Assembly (NCBI RefSeq): GCF_900112375.1
Contig: NZ_FOLS01000007.1
Coordinates: 64,620 to 128,619, forward strand
Direction of reading: 5' to 3'
DNA: 64,000 bases
Source of the DNA: Pseudomonas citronellolis
Lineage (GTDB): Bacteria > Pseudomonadota > Gammaproteobacteria > Pseudomonadales > Pseudomonadaceae
Shown here: positions 17,297 to 26,247 of the stretch, one piece after another
Layout of the letters: each line of letters starts with the position of its first letter
Numbering within the stretch: the stretch's first letter is position 1
Notes under the pieces: generated by a model
What the model saw: the letters and a program-made list of their open reading frames with translations, nothing else
Database searches by the model: none
What the model was told of the DNA's origin: nothing
Program-made: the position numbers and the translations under genes

Positions 17297-18202
17297 CTAC
17301 ACCGTCTCCTCATCGATCCGCCGCAACTCCCCGATCATCGCCTCCGCCAGCGGCGACAGGCTGTACCCCGCGCGATGCACGATGCCGTAGCGCGTGTGCA
17401 GCTCCTCCAGGTCCTCCGGCAGCTCCGCCACCGTCAGCGCCACCAGCGGCTCGCCGGTGCCCTGCCCCGGGCCGCTGGCGATGCCGATGGCGTTGGAGGC
17501 CAGCACCACGGCGTTCAGGCCGTGGCCGTTCTCGCATTCGATGTCCGGGCGGAAGTCGGGGCGGCCGCTGAGGTCCACCAGCACCTTGCGGATGTTCGGC
17601 GGGCTGAGGTTGGTGGCGATGGGGTAGCTCAGCAGCTGCGCCGCGCTCACCTGCCCCTGGCCGGCCAGCGGGTGGCCGGGGCGGCAGCAGAAGTGCCACT
17701 TGCGCGGCTTCAGGCGCAGGGTGCGGTACTCGGGATTGGCCTCGAAATGGCGGGTGTCGGCGACGAAGAATTCGAAGTCCTCGGCCTGCAGGCGCTTGCC
17801 CAGCACCTGCCAGTGCTCCACCTGGAAGGCCACCCGCGCCTTGGGGTAGCGCCCGTTGAACGCGGCGATGGCCCGCGGCACCAGCCAGGCCGCCGGCGCG
17901 GGGCCCGCGCCGAAGCGCAGTTCGCCCGCCTCCAGGCCGTTGAACAGGGCGATCTCGTTGGCCAGCTTGTGCGCGCCGCTGACCAGCCGGCGCGCGTGCT
18001 CCAGGACGATCAGGCCCTGCTTGGTGGGGTTGAGTTCCTTGCTCGCGCGGTCCACCAGGCGGCAGCCGGCGCTGTGTTCCAGGGCCTGGATGCTGCGGCT
18101 GAAGGCCGATTGCGACAGGCACACGGCGTCGGCCGCGGCGACGAAGCTGCGGTGCTCGGCAAGGGCGATGAAATGGCGGAGCTGGCGAAGGTCTATATGC
18201 AT
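17297..18202 (-). CDS. LysR-family transcriptional regulator
   Basis: The 301-residue protein has an N-terminal winged helix (FIALAEHRSFVAAADAVCLSQ, about 10-30) and a LysR effector domain from about residue 90. It is divergent from the TonB receptor/arylsulfotransferase pair and lies beside the sulfatase, so it is the probable activator of this sulfate-ester locus. The order sulfatase, LysR, TonB receptor resembles what I recall of P. aeruginosa PA2333-PA2335. Confidence 0.9.
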   Translation of the reverse strand: MHIDLRQLRHFIALAEHRSFVAAADAVCLSQSAFSRSIQALEHSAGCRLVDRASKELNPTKQGLIVLEHARRLVSGAHKLANEIALFNGLEAGELRFGAGPAPAAWLVPRAIAAFNGRYPKARVAFQVEHWQVLGKRLQAEDFEFFVADTRHFEANPEYRTLRLKPRKWHFCCRPGHPLAGQGQVSAAQLLSYPIATNLSPPNIRKVLVDLSGRPDFRPDIECENGHGLNAVVLASNAIGIASGPGQGTGEPLVALTVAELPEDLEELHTRYGIVHRAGYSLSPLAEAMIGELRRIDEETV

Positions 18203-18379
18203 TTTCTACATAAAAAATATTGGGCAAATGCAATTGTCCGAAGGTGGACGGCCTTCTTATAAAGGCAATCTCTTATTCCGTAAATAAATCGAAATACATA
18301 AATAAAGATCGATACGGAATAAAAAGATTGCAGGCCAAACCGGTCCTGCGCGACACGACCTCTTCTCCAGGACCTTTCC
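18203..18379. promoter_or_regulatory. AT-rich divergent promoter with long inverted repeat
   Basis: This 177-bp region is strikingly AT-rich against the surrounding sequence. It contains a long near-perfect inverted repeat: 18266-18282 (CAATCTCTTATTCCGTA) against 18313-18330, whose only difference is one extra base and one mismatch in the A-run. The arms flank 30 bp of AT-rich sequence. It is a good candidate for the LysR operator controlling the TonB receptor and the regulator itself. A hairpin in the leader RNA is the alternative. Confidence 0.65.
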
Positions 18380-20728
18380 ATGCACCACCGAGATTCCGCG
18401 CCCCGTTTCCGCCGCCGGCTGTTGCCGCTGTCCATCCTGCTGGCCACCGGCGGCCTGGCCATGGGCGCCCTGCACGCCGAGGAAGCCACCCCGCAGGAGG
18501 CCGCCGCCCAGGCCCAGGGCGAGGCCAGCACCCTGGGCACCGTCACCGTGACCTCGCGGCGCCGCGAGGAGAACTCCCAGGACGTGCCCACCGCCATGAG
18601 CGTGCTCGGCGGCGAGACGCTGGAAAGCCAGCGCATCTACCGCGTGCAGGACCTGCAGCAGCTGGTGCCCAGCACCAACGTCGCCTACGTCCACGCGCGG
18701 CAGTCCAGCGTGTCCATCCGCGGCCTGGGCAACAACCCGGCCAGCGACGGCCTGGAAGGCAGCGTCGGGCTGTACCTGGACAACGTCTACCTGGGCCGCC
18801 CCGGCATGGCCTCCTTCGACCTGCTGGACATCGAGCAGCTGGAAGTGCTGCGCGGGCCCCAGGGCACGCTGTTCGGCAAGAACACCACCGCCGGGGTGAT
18901 CAACATCTCCACCCGCCTGCCCAGCTTCACCCCCGAGCGCAGTGTCGAGGTGTCCGGCGGCGAGGACGGCTACTTCCAGGGCAAGGCCACGGTCTCCGGG
19001 CCGCTCACCGACGCGCTGGCCGGGCGCTTCTCGGCCTACCGCACCCGCGACGACGGCTACGTGAAGAACGTCTTCGACGGCAACACCCTCAACGGCGGCG
19101 CCCGCCAGGGCTTCCGCGGCCAGCTGCTGTACAAGCCCGACGAGGACTTCAGCCTGCGCTGGATCGGCGACTACAACGAGGAGAACTCCAGCAACGGCAT
19201 CCTCACCCTGTTCAGCACCGGGCCGACTATCAATGGCGTCAACCGCTACGAGCAGCGCGCCCGCGCCGCCGGCGCCACGCTGGTGTACGGCGACGACCGC
19301 AAGGTCAACTTCGATGCCGCCCAGCGCGTCACCGTGTTCCAGGGCGGCACTTCGCTGGAGGCCAACTGGAAGCTGGCCAACGACTTCTCGCTGACCTCCA
19401 TCAGTTCCTACCGCTGGTGGGACTTCACCCCGCGCAACGACGACGGCCTGAACGTGGCGGCGGCCTACAACGCCGGCGTCTCGGTGCGCGACAAGCAGTG
19501 GTCGCAGGAACTGCGCCTGGCCTCGCCCACCGGCGGCTTCTTCGACTACGTGCTGGGCGCCTACTACTTCGGCCAGGACCTGGACAACCACTCCTTCAAC
19601 CTCTACGGCCCCCAGGCGGACATCTGGAACGGCACCGCCAGCGGCGCGCTGGCCAACGTCACCAGCCTGGGCGACGGCCACATCGACACCGACAGCTACG
19701 CGCTGTTCGCCCAGGGCACCTGGCACCTCACCGACAGGCTCGACTTCACCGCCGGCCTGCGCGGCACCTACGAGGAGAAATCCGCCTCGGTCAGCCGCGA
19801 CGCGCCCGTCGGCGGGGCCGCCGTCAGCGGCGCGGCCCTGGCCGCGCGCAACGGCCGGGCCGGCGCCTACGATTCCGGCGACCTCTCGGTGTACAGCTTC
19901 TCGCCCTCGGGCCTGCTCAGCCTGAACTACCACTTCAACGACAACCTGATGGGCTACGCCTCGCTGTCCCACGGCGAGAAGTCCGGCGGGGTGAACCTGA
20001 CCGTGGCCAGCGCCCCCACCGCCGGCGCCGACTCCCTGCTGGTGGGCAGCGAACGGGCCAACGACGCCGAGCTGGGGATCAAGAGCACGCTGTTCGACCA
20101 CCGCCTGATCCTCAACGCCAACCTGTTCGCCACCGTGGTCCACGGCTACCAGGCCAACGCCTACGACGAGGCCACCCGCACCCAGTACCTGACCAACGCC
20201 GGCGACGTGCGCTCGCGCGGGGTGGAATTCGAGGCCACCGCCCTGCCCGTCCGCGGGCTGACGCTGAACCTCAACGGCTCGTACAACGACGTGCGCTACC
20301 TGTCGTACAAGAACGCGCCCTGCCCGCCGGAAGTCTCCTTCCAGAGCGGCGCGCCGGCGTCCTGCGACCTCAGCGGGCACCAGGTGGTGGGCGCCTCCAA
20401 GTACATCTTCAACGCCAACGGCGAATACAAGTGGCGCCTGGAAGACAACCTGGAGCCCTACGTCACCGCCAGCTACGCCTTCCGCTCCAAGGCGGTGGGC
20501 ACCATCGACGACTCCGACTACGGGCAGATCCCCAGCTACGCCATCGTCAACACCGCCCTGGGCCTGCGCGGCGACTACGGCGACGGCCGCTGGGACCTGT
20601 CGCTGTGGCTGAAGAACGCCTTCGACAAGACCTACTACACCAGCCTGTGGAACTCGGCCAACGGCGGCTACGCCGGCGTGCTGGGCACCCCGCGCACCCT
20701 GGGCGTGACCGCCCGCTACGACTTCTGA
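18380..20728 (+). CDS. TonB-dependent receptor, sulfate-ester locus
   Basis: The 782-residue outer-membrane receptor has a basic signal peptide (about 1-33), a TonB-box-like GTVTVTSRR (53-61), a plug with VLRGPQGTLFGKN and a 22-strand-type barrel ending in RYDF. It has only five Met and two Cys, far below average. It sits between a LysR regulator and an arylsulfotransferase-like gene and near a sulfatase, so import of sulfated organic molecules is more likely than iron-siderophore uptake. The arylsulfotransferase starts 16 bp after its stop. Confidence 0.87.
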   Translation: MHHRDSAPRFRRRLLPLSILLATGGLAMGALHAEEATPQEAAAQAQGEASTLGTVTVTSRRREENSQDVPTAMSVLGGETLESQRIYRVQDLQQLVPSTNVAYVHARQSSVSIRGLGNNPASDGLEGSVGLYLDNVYLGRPGMASFDLLDIEQLEVLRGPQGTLFGKNTTAGVINISTRLPSFTPERSVEVSGGEDGYFQGKATVSGPLTDALAGRFSAYRTRDDGYVKNVFDGNTLNGGARQGFRGQLLYKPDEDFSLRWIGDYNEENSSNGILTLFSTGPTINGVNRYEQRARAAGATLVYGDDRKVNFDAAQRVTVFQGGTSLEANWKLANDFSLTSISSYRWWDFTPRNDDGLNVAAAYNAGVSVRDKQWSQELRLASPTGGFFDYVLGAYYFGQDLDNHSFNLYGPQADIWNGTASGALANVTSLGDGHIDTDSYALFAQGTWHLTDRLDFTAGLRGTYEEKSASVSRDAPVGGAAVSGAALAARNGRAGAYDSGDLSVYSFSPSGLLSLNYHFNDNLMGYASLSHGEKSGGVNLTVASAPTAGADSLLVGSERANDAELGIKSTLFDHRLILNANLFATVVHGYQANAYDEATRTQYLTNAGDVRSRGVEFEATALPVRGLTLNLNGSYNDVRYLSYKNAPCPPEVSFQSGAPASCDLSGHQVVGASKYIFNANGEYKWRLEDNLEPYVTASYAFRSKAVGTIDDSDYGQIPSYAIVNTALGLRGDYGDGRWDLSLWLKNAFDKTYYTSLWNSANGGYAGVLGTPRTLGVTARYDF

Positions 20729-20744
20729 CCCGAGGACCACTGCC

Positions 20745-22091
20745 ATGAAGCATGCCCGCGCCGCCGCCCTGCTCGCCTTCTCCGCCCCGCTGCTGGCCGC
20801 CGCCGTCAGCGCCGCGCCCAGCGTCTACCCCACCGGGGTGACGCGCTACGACCCGCAGAAGGCCTTCAACCAGTACGTGATCTTCAGCGGCGCCGACAAC
20901 AGGACGCACCTGATCGACATGAACGGCAACGAGGTCAAGCGCTGGGACCGCCCCGGCTTCCCCTCGGCCATCCTCGAGCCGAAACTCGCCGGCGGCGAGC
21001 GCGGCCACGTGCTGCTGCAGACCGCCGACCTGGCCGAGCCGGGCAAGCTGTCCTCCGCCGGCAACGGCCTGCGCAACCAGGCCGTGGGCGAGCTGGACTG
21101 GGCCGGCAAGACCGTCTGGCAATGGGGCGACCAGGCCCCCGGCGGCGCCGCCCGCCAGCACCACGACCTGCGCCGGCTGGCCAACGGCAACACCCTGGTG
21201 CTGGCCAACCGCGTGCATGCGGTGAAGGGCTTCCAGGTGCCGGAGGTGATCGACGACGTGATCTACGAGGTCACTCCGCAGGGCCAGGTGGCCTGGCGCT
21301 GGACCGCCTCCGAGCACCTGCACGAGTTCGGCTTCGGCGCCGAGCAGCTCAAGCTGGTGCTCGCGACCAAGAACCCGGACTACCTGCACATCAACAACCT
21401 GGCGCCGCTGGGCGCGAACCGCTGGCACGCCGCCGGCGACAAGCGCTTCGCCCCGGACAACCTGCTGTTCGATTCGCGCAACGCCAACTTCATCGCCATC
21501 ATCGACAAGGCCAGCGGCAAGGTGGTCTGGCGCCTGGGCCCGAACCTGCCGCCGATCGACCCGCGCAACGCACAGAAGCTGCCGCGCCCGGTGGACCAGA
21601 TCAGCGGCCAGCACGATGCGCACATCATCCCCGAGGGCCTGCCCGGCGCCGGCAACCTGCTGGTGTTCGACAACCAGGGCGACGCCGGCTACCCCTCGGT
21701 GCAGCGCGGGGTGATCTCCGGCTCGCGGGTGCTGGAGATCGATCCGGTGAAGAAGCAGATCGTCTGGCAGTACACCGCGGAAAGCTCGAAGCAGCCGGGC
21801 TGGGCCTTCTTCAGCTCGTTCATCAGCAGCGCCCGGCGCCTGCCCAACGGCAACACCCTGATCGACGAGGGGCAGAACGGCCGCTTCTTCCAGGTCACCC
21901 CGGGCGGCGAGATCGTCTGGGAATACGTCAGCCCCTACTTCGGCAAGGCGCCGCTGGGCGATGCCGTGAGCAACTGGGTGTACCGCGCCCTGCCGGTGGA
22001 CTACAGCTGGGTACCGGAAGGCACCCCGCGCGAGGAAAAGGCCGTGCAGGCCGCGGTGCCGGGCGCGCAACCGGTGACCGCGGCGCGCTGA
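20745..22091 (+). CDS. Arylsulfotransferase (ASST)-family periplasmic protein
   Basis: The 448-residue protein has a signal peptide (about 1-26) and repeated beta-propeller blades with the motif DLRRLANGNTLVL / RRLPNGNTLIDE, as in the arylsulfotransferase family. His residues in RQHHDLRR and GQHDAHIIPE are candidates for the sulfated catalytic His and its partner. ASSTs move sulfate between phenolic esters without PAPS; here the likely role is sulfate-ester processing in the periplasm. It has no Cys and only two Met, one the initiator. It is cotranscribed with the TonB receptor. Confidence 0.82.
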   Translation: MKHARAAALLAFSAPLLAAAVSAAPSVYPTGVTRYDPQKAFNQYVIFSGADNRTHLIDMNGNEVKRWDRPGFPSAILEPKLAGGERGHVLLQTADLAEPGKLSSAGNGLRNQAVGELDWAGKTVWQWGDQAPGGAARQHHDLRRLANGNTLVLANRVHAVKGFQVPEVIDDVIYEVTPQGQVAWRWTASEHLHEFGFGAEQLKLVLATKNPDYLHINNLAPLGANRWHAAGDKRFAPDNLLFDSRNANFIAIIDKASGKVVWRLGPNLPPIDPRNAQKLPRPVDQISGQHDAHIIPEGLPGAGNLLVFDNQGDAGYPSVQRGVISGSRVLEIDPVKKQIVWQYTAESSKQPGWAFFSSFISSARRLPNGNTLIDEGQNGRFFQVTPGGEIVWEYVSPYFGKAPLGDAVSNWVYRALPVDYSWVPEGTPREEKAVQAAVPGAQPVTAAR

Positions 22092-22113
22092 ACCATCGCG
22101 CGCCCTGCGCGCG

Positions 22114-22281
22114 ATTCGCGGGCAGGGCCCGCTCCTACAGGGGAATCCTGTGGCGTCACAGAACACCCCGTAGGATGGCGTTGAGCGAAGCGATACCCAT
22201 CACCCCCGGCTTTTGTAGGAGCGAGCTTGCTCGCGAACAGATTCCGCAGTGGGGCCCGTTCGCGAGCAAGCTCGCTCCTAC
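22114..22281. repeat. Repeat cluster: REP arm, GATGGGTATCGC element, REP pair
   Basis: Three elements lie in the 211-bp gap between convergent genes. They are a REP arm variant (22114-22138), a copy of a GATGGGTATCGCTTCGC element in reverse (about 22170-22201; other copies at 33294 and 36407), and a 67-bp REP pair (22215-22281). They probably act as a bidirectional boundary; no T-run terminator is seen. Confidence 0.8.
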
Positions 22282-22302
22282 AAGAGAAGGCAGGCCCTGC
22301 TC

Positions 22303-23094
22303 TCAACCCCGGCTCGCCAGGCGGTACTGCTCCGGCGTGGTGCCGGCCTGGCGGCGGAACATGGCGATGAAGGCAGAGGCGCTGCTGTAGCCCAGGTCGA
22401 AGGCGATTTCCTGCACCCCGCGCCCGGCCTCCAGCGCCTCGATGGCGGCGAGGAAGCGCAGGCGCTGGCGCCATTCGCCGAAGCTCATGCCCAGCTCGCG
22501 CTGGCACATGCGCGCCAGGGTGCGCTCGGTGCTGTGCACCTGCCTGGCCCAGTCGGCCAGCAAACGGTTGTCGCCGGGCTCGGCCTGCAGCGCGGCGAGC
22601 AGTTCGCCCAGCAGCGCGCTCTGGGCGAACGGCAGGTAGTCCTCGTGGCGCGGCGAGGCTTGCAGCTGGTCCAGCACCACCTGGGCCAGGCGCTTGTCGG
22701 CCGCGCTCTCGGGGATGTTCACCCCGCGCGCGGCGAAGTCCGAGAGGATGGCCTTGAGGATGTCGCCGATCTGCAGCGTGCAGGGCGCCGCCGGCAGCTG
22801 GCGGGCCAACTCGGCGCTGACGTACAGCGAGCGGTAGACGATCGCCTCGCGGTTGTAGCAGCCGTGCTCCACGCCCGGCGGTACCCACACCGCGTACTGC
22901 GGCGGCGAGAGGAAGCGCTGGCCGCCGACGTCCAGCTGCATCACCCCGTGGGAGGCATAGTTGAGCTGGCCCCAGGGGTGGCTGTGGGGCGCCGAATGGG
23001 TGTCGGCGCCGAACTCGTCGTAGCGGAAGTACAGCGGCGCCGGCAGGGCCGCATGGTCCGGCAGCGGCAGGGGGATGTATTTCTTCGTGGGCAT
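22303..23094 (-). CDS. AraC-family regulator (cupin sensor domain)
   Basis: The 263-residue regulator has an N-terminal cupin-like sensor (HSHPWGQLNY, about 35-45) and two C-terminal AraC helix-turn-helix motifs (about 165-260, with VQEIAFDLGYSSASAFIAMFRRQAG). The start at 23094 gives MPTKKYIPLP; a longer frame to 23163 would cover the operator and start inside the neighbour's promoter. It is divergent from a DMT transporter, its likely target. Confidence 0.87.
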   Translation of the reverse strand: MPTKKYIPLPLPDHAALPAPLYFRYDEFGADTHSAPHSHPWGQLNYASHGVMQLDVGGQRFLSPPQYAVWVPPGVEHGCYNREAIVYRSLYVSAELARQLPAAPCTLQIGDILKAILSDFAARGVNIPESAADKRLAQVVLDQLQASPRHEDYLPFAQSALLGELLAALQAEPGDNRLLADWARQVHSTERTLARMCQRELGMSFGEWRQRLRFLAAIEALEAGRGVQEIAFDLGYSSASAFIAMFRRQAGTTPEQYRLASRG

Positions 23095-23176
23095 GTCCGG
23101 ATGGCGTGGCGAGTTGTCCGGAATGAAGTATAAGCGCCATTCCGGACGGCGGGACAATGGCACCCGTCCTTCACAG
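23095..23176. promoter_or_regulatory. AraC/DMT divergent promoter with inverted repeat
   Basis: A perfect 10-bp inverted repeat, GTCCGGAATG (23116-23125) and CATTCCGGAC (23138-23147), is separated by 12 bp. A related TGTCCGGATGG lies at about 23095. These are good candidates for binding sites of the AraC protein. Confidence 0.6.
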
Positions 23177-24082
23177 ATGTCCGCTGCAATGACCTATTTC
23201 TTCCCGCTCTTCGCCGTGCTCGTCTGGGGCGGCAACACCGTGGTCAACAAGCTCGCCGTGGGCCGCATCGCCCCGGCCGAGATCGGCTTCTTCCGCTGGC
23301 TGGCGGTGGCCGTGCTGCTCAGCCCCTTCGTGCTGCGCCCGCTGCTGGCGCGGCGCGCGCAGATCGCCCCGCTGCTGCCGAAGATCGTGGTGCTCGGCCT
23401 GCTGGGCATGGCCGTGTACCAGAGCCTGGCCTACTACGCCGCGTCCCTGACCAGCGCCACCAACATGGGCATCATCCTCGCGCTGATGCCGCTGATGTCC
23501 CTGGGCCTTGCCAGCGCCCTGCTCGGCCAGCGGCTCAACGCCGGCGGCGTGCTCGGTTCGCTGCTGTCGCTGCTGGGCGTGTTGCTGGTGATCGCCCACG
23601 GCGACCTGGCCAGCCTGCTGCACCAGGGCATCGGCCCGGGCGACGGCATGATGCTGGTGGCCACCCTCGCCTACGGCCTCTACGGCGTGCTGCTGAAGAA
23701 ATGGCAGATACGCCTGCCGGGGCTGCAGCTGCTGTACCTGCAGGTGCTGGTGGCGGTGCTGGCGATGCTGCCGATGTACCTGCTCTCGCCGCACCACGGC
23801 CTGGACGCCGGCAACCTGCCGCTGGTGGCCTACGCCGGCCTGCTGGCCTCCATCGCCGCGCCCCTGGCGTGGATGCGCGGGGTGCAGGAGATGGGCCCGA
23901 ACCGCATGGCGCTGTTCTTCAACCTGCTGCCGCTGGTCACCGCGGCCATCGCCGCCGTGCTGCTGGACGAGCGCCTGGGCGTGCACCACCTATACGGCGG
24001 CGCGCTGACCCTCGCCGGGGTGCTTCTTGCCGAACGTTGGCGGCCAGCGGCGGGCCTGACGACGAACCGACAGGGAGCGTAG
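23177..24082 (+). CDS. DMT-superfamily (EamA) transporter
   Basis: The 301-residue protein has ten membrane segments in two EamA halves, typical of RhtA/YdcZ-like exporters of amino acids or metabolites. WGGNTVVNKLAVG near the N-terminus is the usual first-helix motif. Starts at 23177 (MSAAM) or 23189 (MTYFF) are both possible. Control by the divergent AraC gene is likely. The substrate is unknown. Confidence 0.88.
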   Translation: MSAAMTYFFPLFAVLVWGGNTVVNKLAVGRIAPAEIGFFRWLAVAVLLSPFVLRPLLARRAQIAPLLPKIVVLGLLGMAVYQSLAYYAASLTSATNMGIILALMPLMSLGLASALLGQRLNAGGVLGSLLSLLGVLLVIAHGDLASLLHQGIGPGDGMMLVATLAYGLYGVLLKKWQIRLPGLQLLYLQVLVAVLAMLPMYLLSPHHGLDAGNLPLVAYAGLLASIAAPLAWMRGVQEMGPNRMALFFNLLPLVTAAIAAVLLDERLGVHHLYGGALTLAGVLLAERWRPAAGLTTNRQGA

Positions 24083-24110
24083 GGCGTATAACCGTTCGCG
24101 GTTATACGCC
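24083..24110. repeat. 28-bp perfect palindrome, copy 1
   Basis: Arms GGCGTATAACCG and CGGTTATACGCC flank a TTCG centre. The reverse-oriented second copy lies at 24208-24235, the third at 33359-33386, and diverged relatives at 49783-49857. It immediately follows the DMT transporter stop, where it could form a stable 3' hairpin. Confidence 0.85.
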
Positions 24111-24207
24111 GATACACCGAACGCATCCTTTGCACCAGGGCTCGGCTGGGCATTTTGAGGGCCCATGTCCAGGTCGACACCGAGCAGACGGTCGGCCAAG
24201 GTCAGAC

Positions 24208-24235
24208 GGCGTATAACCGCGAACGGTTATACGCC
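24208..24235. repeat. 28-bp perfect palindrome, copy 2 (inverted)
   Basis: This is the exact reverse complement of the copy at 24083-24110 and abuts the nitronate monooxygenase stop. The two copies bracket 97 bp without a plausible gene, between two convergent transcription units. Confidence 0.85.
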
Positions 24236-25279
24236 CTACGCCCGATTCAACTCTTCAACCAACGTGGCCACCAGCTCCGCCGCCGGCAGCTCGCGGGCCA
24301 GGGGCGCGCCCTGGCCGGCCCATTGCACGGCGAAGTCGGGATTGCCCTTGGCCGCGGCGACCAGGGCCTTGGTGGCGTCGTAGACCATGGGGTAGTCCGG
24401 CAGCGCCGGGGCGTCGGCGCGCTGCAGGTCGCTGAACAGGCGGTTGGGCAGGCCGCGCGCCGGGCGCCCGGAGATGGCCGCGGTCACTTCGGTGTGCCAG
24501 GCCCGCTCGCTGCGCAGCGCCGCGCGGTAGGCGGCGTTGGCCGAGGACTCCGGGCAGGCGACGAAGGCCGTGCCCATCTGCACCGCCTGCGCGCCCAGGG
24601 CGAAGGCGGCGCGGATGCCGCCGCCGTCCATGATGCCGCCGGCGGCGATCACCGGCACCTTCAGCGCCGGCGCCAGGCTGCCGACCAGGGCCAGGGTGCC
24701 GATGCGCTCATCGTGATCACGCTCGAAGATGCCGCGGTGCCCACCCGCCTCGTAGCCCTGGGCGACCACCGCGTGCAGCCCGGCGGCCTCGACGGCGCGG
24801 GCCTCCGCCAGGTTGGTGGCGCAGCCGAGCAGGACGATGCCGGCGGCCTTCAGCCGGTCGATCCAGCCCCGCGCGGGCAGGCCGAAGTGAAAGCTGACCA
24901 CCGCCGGACGCTCCTCCAGCAGCACCTCCAGCATCTGCGGATCATCGACGAAGCTGCGGTAGATCTCCCGCAGCGCCGCCGGCGGCTCGCCGCCCAGTTC
25001 CTCGAACAGCGGCCGCAGGTGTTCCACCCAGGCGGCCTCGCGGGCGGCTTCGGCCTGCCCAGGGTGGTGGCAGAACAGGTTGAAGTTCACCGGCCTCGCC
25101 GTCAGCGCGCGAACCTGGGCGATCAGCTCGCGGGCCTGAGCCGGGCTGCTCGCGCCCAGGCCGATGGAGCCCAGGGCGCCGGCCTCGGACACGGCGGCGG
25201 CCAGCGCCGGGGTGGAGACCCCGACCATGGGCGCCTGGATGATGGGGTGTTCGATGCCGAGCAGTTGGCGAAGGGGCAT
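24236..25279 (-). CDS. Nitronate monooxygenase-family FMN enzyme
   Basis: The 347-residue TIM-barrel FMN protein is of the 2-nitropropane dioxygenase/nitronate monooxygenase family. Visible motifs are [16 protein letters not shown] at the N-terminus, [11 protein letters not shown] with the family His, and the FMN phosphate loop ([19 protein letters not shown]). Class I members detoxify propionate-3-nitronate; a related group are NADH:quinone oxidoreductases, so the substrate is open. It is divergent from a LysR gene that is probably its regulator. Confidence 0.87.
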   Translation of the reverse strand: MPLRQLLGIEHPIIQAPMVGVSTPALAAAVSEAGALGSIGLGASSPAQARELIAQVRALTARPVNFNLFCHHPGQAEAAREAAWVEHLRPLFEELGGEPPAALREIYRSFVDDPQMLEVLLEERPAVVSFHFGLPARGWIDRLKAAGIVLLGCATNLAEARAVEAAGLHAVVAQGYEAGGHRGIFERDHDERIGTLALVGSLAPALKVPVIAAGGIMDGGGIRAAFALGAQAVQMGTAFVACPESSANAAYRAALRSERAWHTEVTAAISGRPARGLPNRLFSDLQRADAPALPDYPMVYDATKALVAAAKGNPDFAVQWAGQGAPLARELPAAELVATLVEELNRA

Positions 25280-25368
25280 GGCGGTGATCTCTTGGGCTGA
25301 TCGATGGTTGACTTAAAATCTCATACAGAGAATATTCTACGCAACACATTCTCCAACAGAGATCATCG
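25280..25368. promoter_or_regulatory. Divergent NMO/LysR promoter
   Basis: An AT-rich 89-bp gap with a perfect AGAATATTCT palindrome (25329-25338) centred in a wider imperfect repeat. It fits a LysR-type binding site between the regulator and its divergent target. Confidence 0.5.
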
Positions 25369-26247
25369 ATGGACCTGTCCAGCCTGGAAATCTTCCGCTG
25401 CGTCGCCGAGGAGCAGAGCGTGACCCGCGCCGCCGCGCGCCTGCAGCGGGTGCAGTCGAACGTCACCACGCGCATCCGCCAATTGGAGGAAGACCTGGGC
25501 GTGGCGCTGTTCCTGCGCGACGGCAAACGCATGGCGCTGACCGACCAGGGCCGCGAGTTCCTCGCCTACGCCGAGAAGCTCCTGGCCCTGGCCGCCGAGG
25601 CGCGGCAGTCGCTGCACCCCCGCGAGGCCAGCGGCAGCCTGCGCCTGGGCAGCATGGAGAGCACCGCCGCCAGCCGCCTGCCCGGCCCGCTGGCGGCCTA
25701 CCACCGCGCCTGCCCGCAGGTGCAACTGGAAGTCAGCACCGGCACCAGCCAGGCGCTGGTGGACGGCGTGCTGTCGCGGCGCCTGGATTGCGCGCTGGTC
25801 GCCCACCCGGATGCGCTGCGCGCCGAACCCGGCTTCGAGGCGGCCCTGGAGCGCGGCCTGCTGGGCCAGGCGGTGTTCCGCGAGGAACTGCTGCTGGCCC
25901 TGCCCGGCGACCACCCGCCGGTGCGCGGGCCGGGCGACGTGCAGGTGCGGACCCTGGCCGGCTTCGCCCGCGGCTGCACCTACCGGCAGATCGCCGAGGA
26001 CTGGCTGAACGCCGAGGGCCCGCGCGTGCAGGTGCAGGAAGTGGGCTCCTACCACGGCATCCTGGCCTGCGTCGCCGCCGGCGCCTGCGTGGGCATCCTG
26101 CCGCGCTCGCTGCTCGACCTGCAGCGCGAGCCGCCGGCGCTGCAACTGCTGCCGATCATGAGCGTGGACATCCTCCTGGTCTGGCGCGAAGGCTACGCCA
26201 CCGGCGCCTTCGAACGTTTCCGCGAAACCCTGGGGGCCGCCTCGTGA
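25369..26247 (+). CDS. LysR-family transcriptional regulator
   Basis: The 292-residue protein has the LysR winged helix at its N-terminus ([25 protein letters not shown]) and an effector-binding domain from about residue 85. It is divergent from the nitronate monooxygenase and overlaps the start of an MFS gene by 4 bp (GTGA), so it probably controls both. The effector is unknown. Confidence 0.92.
   Translation: MDLSSLEIFRCVAEEQSVTRAAARLQRVQSNVTTRIRQLEEDLGVALFLRDGKRMALTDQGREFLAYAEKLLALAAEARQSLHPREASGSLRLGSMESTAASRLPGPLAAYHRACPQVQLEVSTGTSQALVDGVLSRRLDCALVAHPDALRAEPGFEAALERGLLGQAVFREELLLALPGDHPPVRGPGDVQVRTLAGFARGCTYRQIAEDWLNAEGPRVQVQEVGSYHGILACVAAGACVGILPRSLLDLQREPPALQLLPIMSVDILLVWREGYATGAFERFRETLGAAS

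Noticed and set aside
18220-20748. Very long frames on both strands over the TonB receptor (over 800 residues each)
   Set aside because: Low-complexity composition with no motif, while the third frame gives a complete TonB receptor with signal peptide and barrel.
24083-24235. Inverted 28-bp palindromes as attachment sites of a mobile island
   Set aside because: The enclosed 97 bp holds no cargo, and more copies occur elsewhere between ordinary genes.
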